Position numbers and translations under genes: made by a program. 64,000 bases of DNA, from assembly GCF_003105155.1 (NCBI RefSeq), contig NZ_QETK01000004.1, positions 124,001 to 188,000 of the forward strand, in the 5' to 3' direction. Below, piece by piece: positions 8,113 to 16,570 of the stretch. The DNA comes from Pseudomonas sp. SDI (lineage in GTDB: Bacteria; Pseudomonadota; Gammaproteobacteria; Pseudomonadales; Pseudomonadaceae). The stretch's first letter is position 1. Each line of letters starts with the position of its first letter. The notes below the pieces were generated by a model, which did no database searches, was not told the DNA's origin, and worked only from the letters and a program-made list of their open reading frames with translations.

Positions 8113-9702
8113 ATGAATCCCAAAGAGAACTACCTGCACGAATTCTTCCGGATCTTCTTCGCCAACCGGCAACTGGTGAAGCGTGTGTTCCTGGTGTTCG
8201 CGGTGCTGACGCTGTTGCTGCCGCTGTTCCTGAAACAGAGCTTCGATATCACCGCCGAGGTGATCGTGCAGTCGAAGAAGCTCTCGCAAAGCGACACCAA
8301 CACCACCCTGCAGCAGGAAACCGACAAGTTCATCCCGCCGTCGCTGGCGGACATGGAAACCGAGAGCAACATCCTCCGTTCGCCGACGCTGATTCGCCAG
8401 ACGATCAACCAGCTGCGCGCCGAAGGCACCTACCAGACCAGCCCCGGGGTTATGGAAAGCCTGCTGTTCGGGCCGCTGCGGCGCTTTGTGGTCAACCCGT
8501 TGCGCGAGTACCTGATCAACCCGGCGCGGCACCTGCTCGGGCTTGAGGTGGATCCGGTGCGGGACACCCAGCTCGACGCACTGACCGAGCAGGCGGTGAA
8601 AAGCCTGAAGGTGGAAACCCTGCCCGGCTCCAACGTGATTTCGGTCACCTACAGCTTCCCCGACCCGGCGGTGGGCACGCTGTTCGTCAAGCGCCTGCTC
8701 GACAACTTTCTGAAAAACCGCCAGGACCTGCAATCCAACGAGTTGCCGGAAACCTTCTACGAGCAGAAAAAACTGCAATACCAGACGCGCATGGACGATC
8801 TGGAAAGCAAGCGCCTGGGCCTGCTGGAAAGCGTGGCGTCGTCCGATCCGAAAGAAGAGATCACCTTCCGCCTGAACGCGATCAACACCGAAGAACAGGC
8901 GCTCAACCTGTTCCGCGACCGCCTGCTGCAAAGCCAGAACTGGCTCGACTACCTCAAGACCAGCCGGGCCGCGGCCAGCAGCAACAAGCTCAACGACTAC
9001 ACCTTCCCCTACACCTTCACCACCACCGTCGACAACGTGGCCTTCGAGGACCGCGAGATCAAGCAACTCGGCGAGCAGTTGACCACCCAGGTGTCGCGCT
9101 ACGGCAGCGACCTAGCGGTGTTTCAGCCGGGCAGCGAGCCGATGCTGCTGCAGCGCGAGCAGATCGCCCGGACCCGCCAGCAGTTCCTGAAGATCGTCGA
9201 CAACCGTATCCAGGAACGCGAACGTGACCTCGGCGTGGTGCAGGAGGTGATCGCGCAGAAAACCCAGCGCATCGCCGACTACAAGGACCGCGTGCACCAG
9301 TTGCAGGAAACCCAGAGTAAGGCACGCCAGCTCGACACCGAGATCGACGCGCTGCACAAGGCCTTCTTCACCTACACCCAGCGCTACGAAGAAAGCCGCA
9401 GCCAGGGCCAACTAGACAACCTGTCGAACGCGCGGATCCTCAGCGCACCGTACGAACCGAGCGATCCGGCGTTCCCGAAACCGCTGCTGATCATCCCGTT
9501 CGGACTGCTCACTGGCCTGCTGCTGGCGATTGCCCTGGTCTATGTGCGCGAGTTCTTCGACCATCGCTTCAAGCATCCGGCGCAGCTCAGCCATCAGCTC
9601 GGCCTGCCGGTGCTGCTGGTGATCAACGACCAGACCCCGGAACAGCCCAACCCGTATAGCGGCTGGTCGCTGCCACGGCTGTTGCACTGGGTGCGCAATT
9701 GA
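8113..9702 (+). CDS. Wzz/GumC-family chain-length determinant (polysaccharide co-polymerase)
   Basis: 529 residues with two membrane helices, one at about residues 25-48 and one at about 455-478 (LLIIPFGLLTGLLLAIALVY). Between them lies a large periplasmic domain with long coiled-coil stretches (about 200-270 and 330-420). No C-terminal kinase domain is present; the kinase-like function is encoded separately at 6398. Such co-polymerases set chain length and bridge inner-membrane polymerase to the outer-membrane export channel. The last 30 residues after the second helix are cytoplasmic and could contact the kinase-like protein. Confidence 0.85.
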   Translation: MNPKENYLHEFFRIFFANRQLVKRVFLVFAVLTLLLPLFLKQSFDITAEVIVQSKKLSQSDTNTTLQQETDKFIPPSLADMETESNILRSPTLIRQTINQLRAEGTYQTSPGVMESLLFGPLRRFVVNPLREYLINPARHLLGLEVDPVRDTQLDALTEQAVKSLKVETLPGSNVISVTYSFPDPAVGTLFVKRLLDNFLKNRQDLQSNELPETFYEQKKLQYQTRMDDLESKRLGLLESVASSDPKEEITFRLNAINTEEQALNLFRDRLLQSQNWLDYLKTSRAAASSNKLNDYTFPYTFTTTVDNVAFEDREIKQLGEQLTTQVSRYGSDLAVFQPGSEPMLLQREQIARTRQQFLKIVDNRIQERERDLGVVQEVIAQKTQRIADYKDRVHQLQETQSKARQLDTEIDALHKAFFTYTQRYEESRSQGQLDNLSNARILSAPYEPSDPAFPKPLLIIPFGLLTGLLLAIALVYVREFFDHRFKHPAQLSHQLGLPVLLVINDQTPEQPNPYSGWSLPRLLHWVRN

Positions 9703-10787
9703 ACAGCGCACAACCGCCCGGGCCGCCCATCGTCCACCTGCTCAGCAGTGGCGGTTTCTACGGCGCCGAGCGCATGCTGCTCGACCACTGCCTGGTCACC
9801 CCGGGGCAGCACCAGGTGCTGTTCCTCGATGCCCCGGCCGAACTGGTGGCGCGCTTTCGCGCCGCCGGGGTCGACGGCCAGGGTTGCAACGGGCTGCCCG
9901 CACTGCTGGCGCACCTGCGCCGGCGCCGTGGCGAGCGGCCACTGATCAATACGCACAACTTCAAGGGCCTGTTGTTTGGCTGGCTGGCGGCGGGCCTGTT
10001 GCGCCTGCCGCTGGTGATTACCCAGCACGGGTTTACCCCGCGCAGCCGCAAACAGCGCTTCTACACCTGGCTGAGCCTGCAGCTGTGCCGCACGCCGCGT
10101 GTCGCTCAGGTGGTCTGCGTGGCCGAAAGTATCGCCAACCTGCACCGCCAGGCCGGCGTCGCCAACGCCAAGCTCAACGTGATCCCCAATGGCCTGCCCG
10201 AAGGCACCGCGCTGCCGGCGCGGGGGCATCCGGGCGGGGCCTGGCTGGCCGGTTATGTCGGCCGGCTGAGCAGCGAGAAAGGCCCGGACCTGTTTCTCGA
10301 CACCCTGATTCCGCTGTGCCAACAGCACCCGCAGTTGAATGCGGTGATGCTCGGCGACGGCCCGGAACGCGCCAGCCTGCAGGCGCGGATCGACGCCGCC
10401 GGTTTGCAGGCGCGGATCAGCTTGCCGGGGTTTCAGCACGATATGCGCAGCTGGATGGCACGCCTCGATGCGCTGGTGATCAGCTCGCGCACCGAAGGTA
10501 CGCCGATGATCCTGCTCGAAGCCATGCAGGACGGCGTGCCGGTGGTGGCTTTCGCCGTCGGCGGCATCCCCGATGTCATCGAAGACGGGCGCAGCGGCTT
10601 GCTCGCCCGGCCGCTGGCGGTCGAACACTTGGCCAGCCAGCTGGAAGCGCTGTACCGGGACCCGGCCCAGGCCGCCGAACTGGTCGCCCAGGCGCGCCGT
10701 ACGCAACGTGAACGCTACCACCTGCCCACCCTCGCCCAGCGCTGGTCCAAGGTTTACCTGGGCGCGACCTCGGAGGCTTGCGCATGA
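9699..10787 (+). CDS. GT4-family glycosyltransferase
   Basis: 362 residues with the GT-B layout. The N-terminal acceptor domain contains GGFYGAERMLLDHC, and the C-terminal nucleotide-sugar domain starts near VGRLSSEKGPDLFL, with the EX7E-type signature EGTPMILLEA. Such enzymes transfer a sugar from a nucleotide donor to the lipid-linked repeat unit with retention. The start codon appears to be TTG at 9699, overlapping the previous stop; no ATG exists before conserved sequence. It overlaps the next gene by ATGA. Confidence 0.85.
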   Translation: MNSAQPPGPPIVHLLSSGGFYGAERMLLDHCLVTPGQHQVLFLDAPAELVARFRAAGVDGQGCNGLPALLAHLRRRRGERPLINTHNFKGLLFGWLAAGLLRLPLVITQHGFTPRSRKQRFYTWLSLQLCRTPRVAQVVCVAESIANLHRQAGVANAKLNVIPNGLPEGTALPARGHPGGAWLAGYVGRLSSEKGPDLFLDTLIPLCQQHPQLNAVMLGDGPERASLQARIDAAGLQARISLPGFQHDMRSWMARLDALVISSRTEGTPMILLEAMQDGVPVVAFAVGGIPDVIEDGRSGLLARPLAVEHLASQLEALYRDPAQAAELVAQARRTQRERYHLPTLAQRWSKVYLGATSEACA

Positions 10788-12154
10788 TCGTGCCCGTATC
10801 GCTGGTGAGCCTGGTTGCCCTGCTCTGCCTTGGCCTGCTGGCCAGCCCCTGGCCATACCTGGCGCCCGGCGCGGTGATCGGCCTGGGCGGCTTCCTGCTG
10901 CTGTACCGGCGCCCGGCCTGGGGCCTGATCGCGATCATCGCGCTGGTGCCGTTCGAAGGCTTCTTCAAAGACAGCGACCTTTCCGCCGCCAAGCTGCTGG
11001 GCGCCTCGCTGCTGGTGATCCTGGCCTTGCAACTGGCGGTCGGCGCGCTGCCCGCCGAGCGCCTGCGCAGCAACCTCTGGCGCTTGCTGATCCCGTTTGT
11101 CGCGCTGTACCTGCTGAGCTTCTGGGCCAGCGAGAACCTGGAGATGTCTGCCGGGCACCTGCGCGAGCTGCTGATCGGCTGGCTGCTGTTCGTCATCACC
11201 CTGCTGGTCGGCCGCGAGATCAACCTGCCGATCCTCGCCCGACTGGTCTCGCTGAGCGTGGCGACCACCTGCGCGCTGGCGATGTTCTCGAGCAAATACC
11301 AGGACCAGGGCCGCGCCTCCGGCCTGCTCGACGACCCCAACGTGTTCGCCATGTTGATCGCCTTTGCCGTGCCATTGGCGATGTGGCTGCTGATCAAGAG
11401 CCCGAACCTGCGCCAGCGGCTGTTCTGGCTGGCGATCAGCTTCCTGCTGCTGGCCGGGATGACCAAGACCGAATCGCGCTCGGGCCTGGTGGTGCTGCTC
11501 ACCAGCCTGGGCATCGGCCTCTATCACTACCGTGGCCAGCTCGGCCGCTTCCGCCCACGGCACCTGGGCTTCGCCATGCTCGGCCTGGCGCTATTCCTGC
11601 CCGTGGCCGTGGCGCTGATGCCGGCGGGCTACGTCGAGCGGATCCAGTCGCTGAGCGTGCTCAAGTCCGGGGTAAACGCCCACGAAGACGACTCGCTGGG
11701 CCGGCGCGCCTCGTACATCGTGGTCGGTAGCGCCATGATCAAGGAGAACCCACTGCTCGGCTCCGGCCCCGGCACCTTCCCCCTGCATTACGCCACCACC
11801 GGCTACGCCAAGGCGTTCTCGGCCAACCGCAAGATCACCGATCTCTATCGGCGTGCGCACAACACCTACCTGGAACTGTTCAGCGAAATCGGCATTCCCG
11901 GCGGCCTGCTGTTCGTCGGGATGATTGCCCTGGCCCTGCGCAACCTCTGGGCCGCGCGCCAGCTGTGGTTGCAGAAGCATGCAGGGGAGCAGGCCGACCT
12001 GCTCACCCACCTGAGCATGAGCATGCTGTCGATCGGCCTGTTCCTGATGTTCCTCAGCGCCCCCAACCACAAATACCTGTGGATCATGCTTGCCCTGAGC
12101 AGCGTGCTGCGCCTGCAGGCCGAGCAGGCCCGGCCCGCACAGGTACAGCCATGA
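10784..12154 (+). CDS. O-antigen ligase/polymerase-like membrane protein (Wzy)
   Basis: 456 residues, about 10-12 hydrophobic helices. A large periplasmic loop contains the Wzy_C/WaaL signature region (LGSGPGTFPLHYATTG and RRAHNTYLELFSEIGIPGG). In a Wzx/Wzy cluster this is the likely repeat-unit polymerase. Start at 10784: a CGGAGG ribosome-binding site at 10771-10776 is well placed and the ATG overlaps the stop of the glycosyltransferase. Confidence 0.83.
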   Translation: MIVPVSLVSLVALLCLGLLASPWPYLAPGAVIGLGGFLLLYRRPAWGLIAIIALVPFEGFFKDSDLSAAKLLGASLLVILALQLAVGALPAERLRSNLWRLLIPFVALYLLSFWASENLEMSAGHLRELLIGWLLFVITLLVGREINLPILARLVSLSVATTCALAMFSSKYQDQGRASGLLDDPNVFAMLIAFAVPLAMWLLIKSPNLRQRLFWLAISFLLLAGMTKTESRSGLVVLLTSLGIGLYHYRGQLGRFRPRHLGFAMLGLALFLPVAVALMPAGYVERIQSLSVLKSGVNAHEDDSLGRRASYIVVGSAMIKENPLLGSGPGTFPLHYATTGYAKAFSANRKITDLYRRAHNTYLELFSEIGIPGGLLFVGMIALALRNLWAARQLWLQKHAGEQADLLTHLSMSMLSIGLFLMFLSAPNHKYLWIMLALSSVLRLQAEQARPAQVQP

Positions 12155-13119
12155 GCGCGGTGAGCATCGTCATCCCGATGTTCAACGAGGCCCGGCATAT
12201 CGGCCGCACCCTGGCAGCCGCGCGCCAGGCCGCGCAACGCGCCGGGCTTGAATGCCAACTGATCGTGGTCGACAACGGCTCGCGCGACGACGGCCCGCAA
12301 CTGGCCCGCAGCCTCGGCGCCGAGGTGCTGAGCCGTCCGGGCCTGACCATCGGCGCGTTGCGCAACGCCGGCGCACGGGCCAGCAGCGGACGCTGGCTGG
12401 CGTTTCTGGATGCCGATATCGAGGTCCCGGAAAACTGGCTGAGCCTGCTGCTGCAATTGCATGAAGCAGGTCGCGGCGACGTCTTTGCGCTGGACTGCGA
12501 CACCCCACGTCAGGCGCCCTGGTTCGCCTATGCCTGGCAACGCCGCACGCTGCGCGCCGGACAGCCGACGCTGCATGCCATGCAGTGGCTGCCGAGCCCC
12601 AACCTGCTGCTGGAGCGCCGCTGGTTCGAACAGGTCGGCGGCTTCAACGAGCACCTGCGCACCGGCGAAGACAAGGACTTCACCCTGCGCCTGGGGGCCG
12701 CCGGCGCCCGTCTGCTGGCCCTGCGCGAGCCGGTGGCGCTGCACTGGGGCTTCGAGGGCAGCTGGGGCGAATGGCTGGGCAAGGAAATGTGGCGCCAGGG
12801 CAGCCACCTGCAACTGCTGCGCAGCAACGGCGTGAGCCTGCGCCTGCTGCGTTTTCCGCTGCTATCGCTGGTGGCCTGGGTGCTCGATGCGCTGGCGCTG
12901 TCGGCACTGTTTGACGGCTACCCGCATCACGCCCTGCTGATGCTGTTCATCACCAGCCTGCCGGCGCTGGCCCTGAGCCTGCGCCAGAGCCTGAGCCACC
13001 GCGACCTGCTGTTCGCCCTGCAACTCTGGGGCCTGCACTGGATCCGCCTGCACCTGGCCGGCGCGGCGTTTGCCCTGAGCCTGTTCAACTGGAACGCAAG
13101 GAGGCCCGCCCGTGGCTGA
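12151..13119 (+). CDS. GT2-family glycosyltransferase
   Basis: 322 residues. A GT-A domain begins at residue 4 with VSIVIPMFNEARHIGRTL. The donor-binding and metal aspartates are visible as VVDNGSRDDG and AFLDADIEVP, and an acceptor-site region with TGEDKDFTLRLGAAG follows. Two or three hydrophobic segments near the C terminus suggest membrane association. It overlaps the polymerase gene (ATGA) and the next glycosyltransferase by 8 bp. Confidence 0.85.
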   Translation: MSAVSIVIPMFNEARHIGRTLAAARQAAQRAGLECQLIVVDNGSRDDGPQLARSLGAEVLSRPGLTIGALRNAGARASSGRWLAFLDADIEVPENWLSLLLQLHEAGRGDVFALDCDTPRQAPWFAYAWQRRTLRAGQPTLHAMQWLPSPNLLLERRWFEQVGGFNEHLRTGEDKDFTLRLGAAGARLLALREPVALHWGFEGSWGEWLGKEMWRQGSHLQLLRSNGVSLRLLRFPLLSLVAWVLDALALSALFDGYPHHALLMLFITSLPALALSLRQSLSHRDLLFALQLWGLHWIRLHLAGAAFALSLFNWNARRPARG

Positions 13120-14248
13120 GCTCATCTTCTGGCTGTGCCTGCTGCTGCCGCTTTACGCCTGGCTGGGTTACCCGCTGCTGCTGAGCCTGGCCGCGCCGCT
13201 GTTTCCGCGCCGCCGTGTGCCCCCCCAGGTGCCGCTGGCGGTCAGCGTGGTGATCGCCGCGCACAACGAACAACGGCATATCGAACAGAAACTGCACAGC
13301 GTGCTCGGCCAGGACTACCACGCCCGCAGCCTGCAGCTGGTGCTGGCCAGCGACGGCTCCAGCGACCAGACCGTGGCCTGCGCACGCCGCGTCGCCGACC
13401 CACGCATCCAGCTGCTCGACTTGCCACGGATCGGCAAGGCGGCGGCGCTGAACACGGCGGTCAGCCAGTGCACTGGCGACGTCCTGGTATTCACCGACGC
13501 CGACAACCAATGGGCCGACGACACCTTGCGCCTGCTGCTGGCGCCGCTGGCCGACAGCGAGGTGGGCGGCTGCGCCGGGCACATGATCATTCCCAACCCG
13601 GGCAAGGGCCTGAGCCTCGGCGACAGCCTCTACCGGCACTATGAAGCCTGGGTACGGCGAGTCGAGAACCGCATCGGCTGCATGGTCTCGGCCGACGGGG
13701 CATTACTGGCGCTACGCCGCGAGCTGTTCGAGAAGATCCCCGCACACGTCAACGACGACTTCTTTATCAGCACCTGCGCGCCGGCCGCCGGCAAGCGGAT
13801 TGTCTACGTCGAAGCGGCACAGGTGCTCGACCAGGGCGTCGACGCGGCCGACAAGCAGTTCCGCCGCCGCCAGCGGGTGACCGTCGGCGGCCTGCAAAGC
13901 CTGGCCGCACGGCGCGAACTGCTCAACCCGTTGCGTCACGGCCTGTACGCGATTGCCCTGATCAGCCACAAGCTGATCCGCCGGCTGGCGCCGGTGCTGT
14001 TGCTGCCGCTGCTGCTGAGCAACCTGTGGCTGCTTGACGTCCATGGTTTCTACCGGCTGACCCTGGCCGCTCAACTGCTCGGCTACGGCATTGCCATTGC
14101 CGGCCTGCTCGATGTGCGCCATCGGCTGCCCAAACCCTTTCGCCTGGCGGCGTTCGTGCTGGTGACCCTGGCCGGCATGAGCGTCGGCCTGTGGCAGTTC
14201 CTGCGCGGGCACAGTTACAGCCAATGGAACCCGGACCAGAACCGCTGA
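13112..14248 (+). CDS. Membrane-associated GT2-family glycosyltransferase
   Basis: 378 residues. One N-terminal membrane helix is followed by a GT-A domain with VSVVIAAHNEQRHIEQKL, SDGSSDQT and VFTDADNQW, an acceptor-site ISTCAPAAG and the processive-type QFRRRQRVTVGG, then three C-terminal helices. The RRQR motif resembles the QxxRW of processive synthases, so it may belong to the hyaluronan-synthase-like branch. The start is GTG at 13112 with AAGGAGG at 13098-13104, 7 bases upstream. Confidence 0.85.
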   Translation: MAELIFWLCLLLPLYAWLGYPLLLSLAAPLFPRRRVPPQVPLAVSVVIAAHNEQRHIEQKLHSVLGQDYHARSLQLVLASDGSSDQTVACARRVADPRIQLLDLPRIGKAAALNTAVSQCTGDVLVFTDADNQWADDTLRLLLAPLADSEVGGCAGHMIIPNPGKGLSLGDSLYRHYEAWVRRVENRIGCMVSADGALLALRRELFEKIPAHVNDDFFISTCAPAAGKRIVYVEAAQVLDQGVDAADKQFRRRQRVTVGGLQSLAARRELLNPLRHGLYAIALISHKLIRRLAPVLLLPLLLSNLWLLDVHGFYRLTLAAQLLGYGIAIAGLLDVRHRLPKPFRLAAFVLVTLAGMSVGLWQFLRGHSYSQWNPDQNR

Positions 14249-14258
14249 GTACCTGCCC

Positions 14259-15269
14259 ATGCCGATCAAGACCAGTATCAAGCGGGCCAGCGGGTGGCTC
14301 TACCTCAACTCGCCGATGGGCCGACAGCAACTGCGCGGCGCCGGGCTGATCCTGATGCTGCACCGGGTGCTGGCCGACGACCACAGTGCCGAGCTGCCAC
14401 ATCGCAACGAGCTGTGCGTTGGGCCGCAGGCGTTCGAAAAGCTGCTGCGCTGGCTGCAACGGCATTTCCACTGTCTGCCGTTGATGGAGCTGCTGCAGGG
14501 CAACGGCCAGGCCCAGGACAGCGATAAACCACGGGTGGCGCTGACCTTCGACGACGGCTGGCGCGACAACGCCCTGAACGCCTTCCCCTTGCTGCAGAAA
14601 TACCAGGTGCCGGCGAGCATCTTCCTCTCTACCGACTACATCGGTAGCCGCCAGCGCTTCTGGTGGGAAAGCCTCGGCGAAACCCTCTGGGGCAGCCACG
14701 GCGAGCCGGCACGCCGGCAGATCATCGAAACCCTGCGCCTGGCCGGGCGGCCGCTGCCGGCCGCGTACTTCATGAACGAGCGTCCACACGCCCGCAGCTA
14801 CGCCCTCGGGCGCTACCTGCAAAGCCTGAAAAGCCTCAGCCCGCAGGCCCTGCACATGCTCACCGACGCCTGCCCGGCCGACTCCCTGCCGCAGGCGCTG
14901 GACTGGCAGCAGGTGCGTTGGCTGGAAGCGTCCGGTCTGATCCGCTTCGGCCCGCATGGCGCCAGCCACGCGCTACTGCCGGGGCTCGACGAGCGGCGCC
15001 TGGAGGAGGAACTGAGCCGCAGCCATTACGCCTTGCAGGAAGGCTGCCGCAATCCACTGCCGGTGTACTGCTACCCCAACGGCGACCATGACCTGCGCGT
15101 GCGCCAGCGCCTGACCGCGCACCACTACCCCTTCGCCCTGAGCACCCGTGCCGGCATCTGCCAGGGCAGCGACGACCCGCTGGCCTTGCCGCGCATCGGC
15201 GTCAGCCAGCGCAATGCGTGCCGGCCGTCGTTGCTGGCCTGGCGCATCAGCCGTGGGGGCCGCGCATGA
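14259..15269 (+). CDS. NodB-type polysaccharide deacetylase (CE4)
   Basis: 336 residues. NodB homology motifs are visible: motif 1 VALTFDDGWRDN (catalytic and metal aspartates) and motif 2 HGASH (metal histidines). It would remove N- or O-acetyl groups from the repeat unit or polymer. No signal peptide is obvious, so it may act on the lipid-linked intermediate in the cytoplasm. It lies between glycosyltransferase and flippase genes, overlapping the latter (ATGA). Confidence 0.83.
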   Translation: MPIKTSIKRASGWLYLNSPMGRQQLRGAGLILMLHRVLADDHSAELPHRNELCVGPQAFEKLLRWLQRHFHCLPLMELLQGNGQAQDSDKPRVALTFDDGWRDNALNAFPLLQKYQVPASIFLSTDYIGSRQRFWWESLGETLWGSHGEPARRQIIETLRLAGRPLPAAYFMNERPHARSYALGRYLQSLKSLSPQALHMLTDACPADSLPQALDWQQVRWLEASGLIRFGPHGASHALLPGLDERRLEEELSRSHYALQEGCRNPLPVYCYPNGDHDLRVRQRLTAHHYPFALSTRAGICQGSDDPLALPRIGVSQRNACRPSLLAWRISRGGRA

Positions 15270-16570
15270 GCCGCAGCCACTATATGCGCCACCTGCTGCT
15301 GAGCATGGGCACGCGGCTGGCGATGATTGCCCTGCGCCTGCTGCGCAACGTGCTGCTGGCGCGCATTCTCGGGCCCAGCGAGCGCGGCCTGTTCGCCCTG
15401 CTCAGCACCCTGCCCGAGCTGATCAGCGCCGCCACCAGCGGCGGGCTGAACAGCGCGGTCGGCTATCAGGCGGCACAACAGCGCGCGATGGGCCTGCTGC
15501 TGAGCCAGGTGCTGATCTTCGGTTGCCTGACCGCCGCCGCCCTGACCCTGATCTGCGTGAGCCTGATGCGCGAGTTCGGCAGCGCGCTCGAAGTCACCGT
15601 GCAACTCGGCCTGCTGGCCTGGCTGCTGTTGCTGGCGGTGCCGCTGACCGTGCTCAAGAGCGGCCTGCTGACCCTGCACAACGCCAGTGGCGGCGTCGGC
15701 GCCTTCAACGCCTTGCGCCTGTGCGAATCGCTGGCACCGCTGCTGCTGTTCGTCGCGCTGTTCTGGATGTGGAAGGACGCGGCCCTGGAAGCGGCGCTGA
15801 TCAGCTGGCTACTGGGCATCGGCATCGTGGTGCTCGGCGGCCTGCTCTGGTTGCGGCACAATCACCCGATCGGCCTGTGCTGGGACCGCAGCGGTCAGCG
15901 CGAACTGCTCGCCTACAGCGCCAAGAGCCACCCCGACCTGCTGTTCCAGCAGGTGATCCTGCGCTCGGACTACCTGTTTATCAGCGCCTTCCTCGGCAGC
16001 GCGGCGCTCGGCCACTACGCCATGGCCAGCGCTGCCGCCGAACTGCTGCTGATCGTCCCCGAGGCGGTGACCACGCCGCTGATGAAGCGCCTGCTGCAAC
16101 AGGACGCCGGCATGGACCGGCTGACCCCGTTCGCCCTGCGCCTGACCGCCACGGTGATGCTCGGCGCCTGCCTGAGCATGGCGCTGATCGGCGAATGGCT
16201 GATCGTCAGCCTGTTCGGCGCTGCCTACCAGCCGGCCTACCCAGCCCTGCTGGCGCTGCTGCCAGGGCTGTTCGGGCTGTGCTATGCGAGCATCCTGCGC
16301 CTGGACCTGCTGGGCAAGAACCGCCCCGGCAGTGTGTCGCTGATGATGGGCGTGGGCGCCGCGCTGAACCTGTTGCTCAACGTGCTGCTGATCCCACCGT
16401 TTGGCATCGTCGGCGCGGCGGCAGCCTCGTCCATCGCCTACCTCGGGGTAACCGTGGCGATGTTGTTGCTGTACTGCAAGCTCAGCGGCGTGGCGCTGCT
16501 GCGCACCCTGTTCATCCTGCCCAGCGACCTGCTGCCGCTGCGCCAGATGCTGCGCGGGAGAACGGCATGA
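15266..16570 (+). CDS. Wzx-type polysaccharide flippase (MOP superfamily)
   Basis: 434 residues with about 12 hydrophobic helices and the start typical of polysaccharide transporters (LRNVLLARILGPSERGLFALL). Family knowledge: it translocates the lipid-linked repeat unit across the inner membrane. Start ATG 15266 overlaps the deacetylase stop. It pairs with the polymerase encoded at 10784 to define the cluster as Wzx/Wzy-dependent. Confidence 0.85.
   Translation: MSRSHYMRHLLLSMGTRLAMIALRLLRNVLLARILGPSERGLFALLSTLPELISAATSGGLNSAVGYQAAQQRAMGLLLSQVLIFGCLTAAALTLICVSLMREFGSALEVTVQLGLLAWLLLLAVPLTVLKSGLLTLHNASGGVGAFNALRLCESLAPLLLFVALFWMWKDAALEAALISWLLGIGIVVLGGLLWLRHNHPIGLCWDRSGQRELLAYSAKSHPDLLFQQVILRSDYLFISAFLGSAALGHYAMASAAAELLLIVPEAVTTPLMKRLLQQDAGMDRLTPFALRLTATVMLGACLSMALIGEWLIVSLFGAAYQPAYPALLALLPGLFGLCYASILRLDLLGKNRPGSVSLMMGVGAALNLLLNVLLIPPFGIVGAAAASSIAYLGVTVAMLLLYCKLSGVALLRTLFILPSDLLPLRQMLRGRTA

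Noticed and set aside
7119..8546. 475-codon plus-strand frame across the export and chain-length genes
   Set aside because: Arg/Pro/Gln-rich shadow of two recognised genes in another frame.
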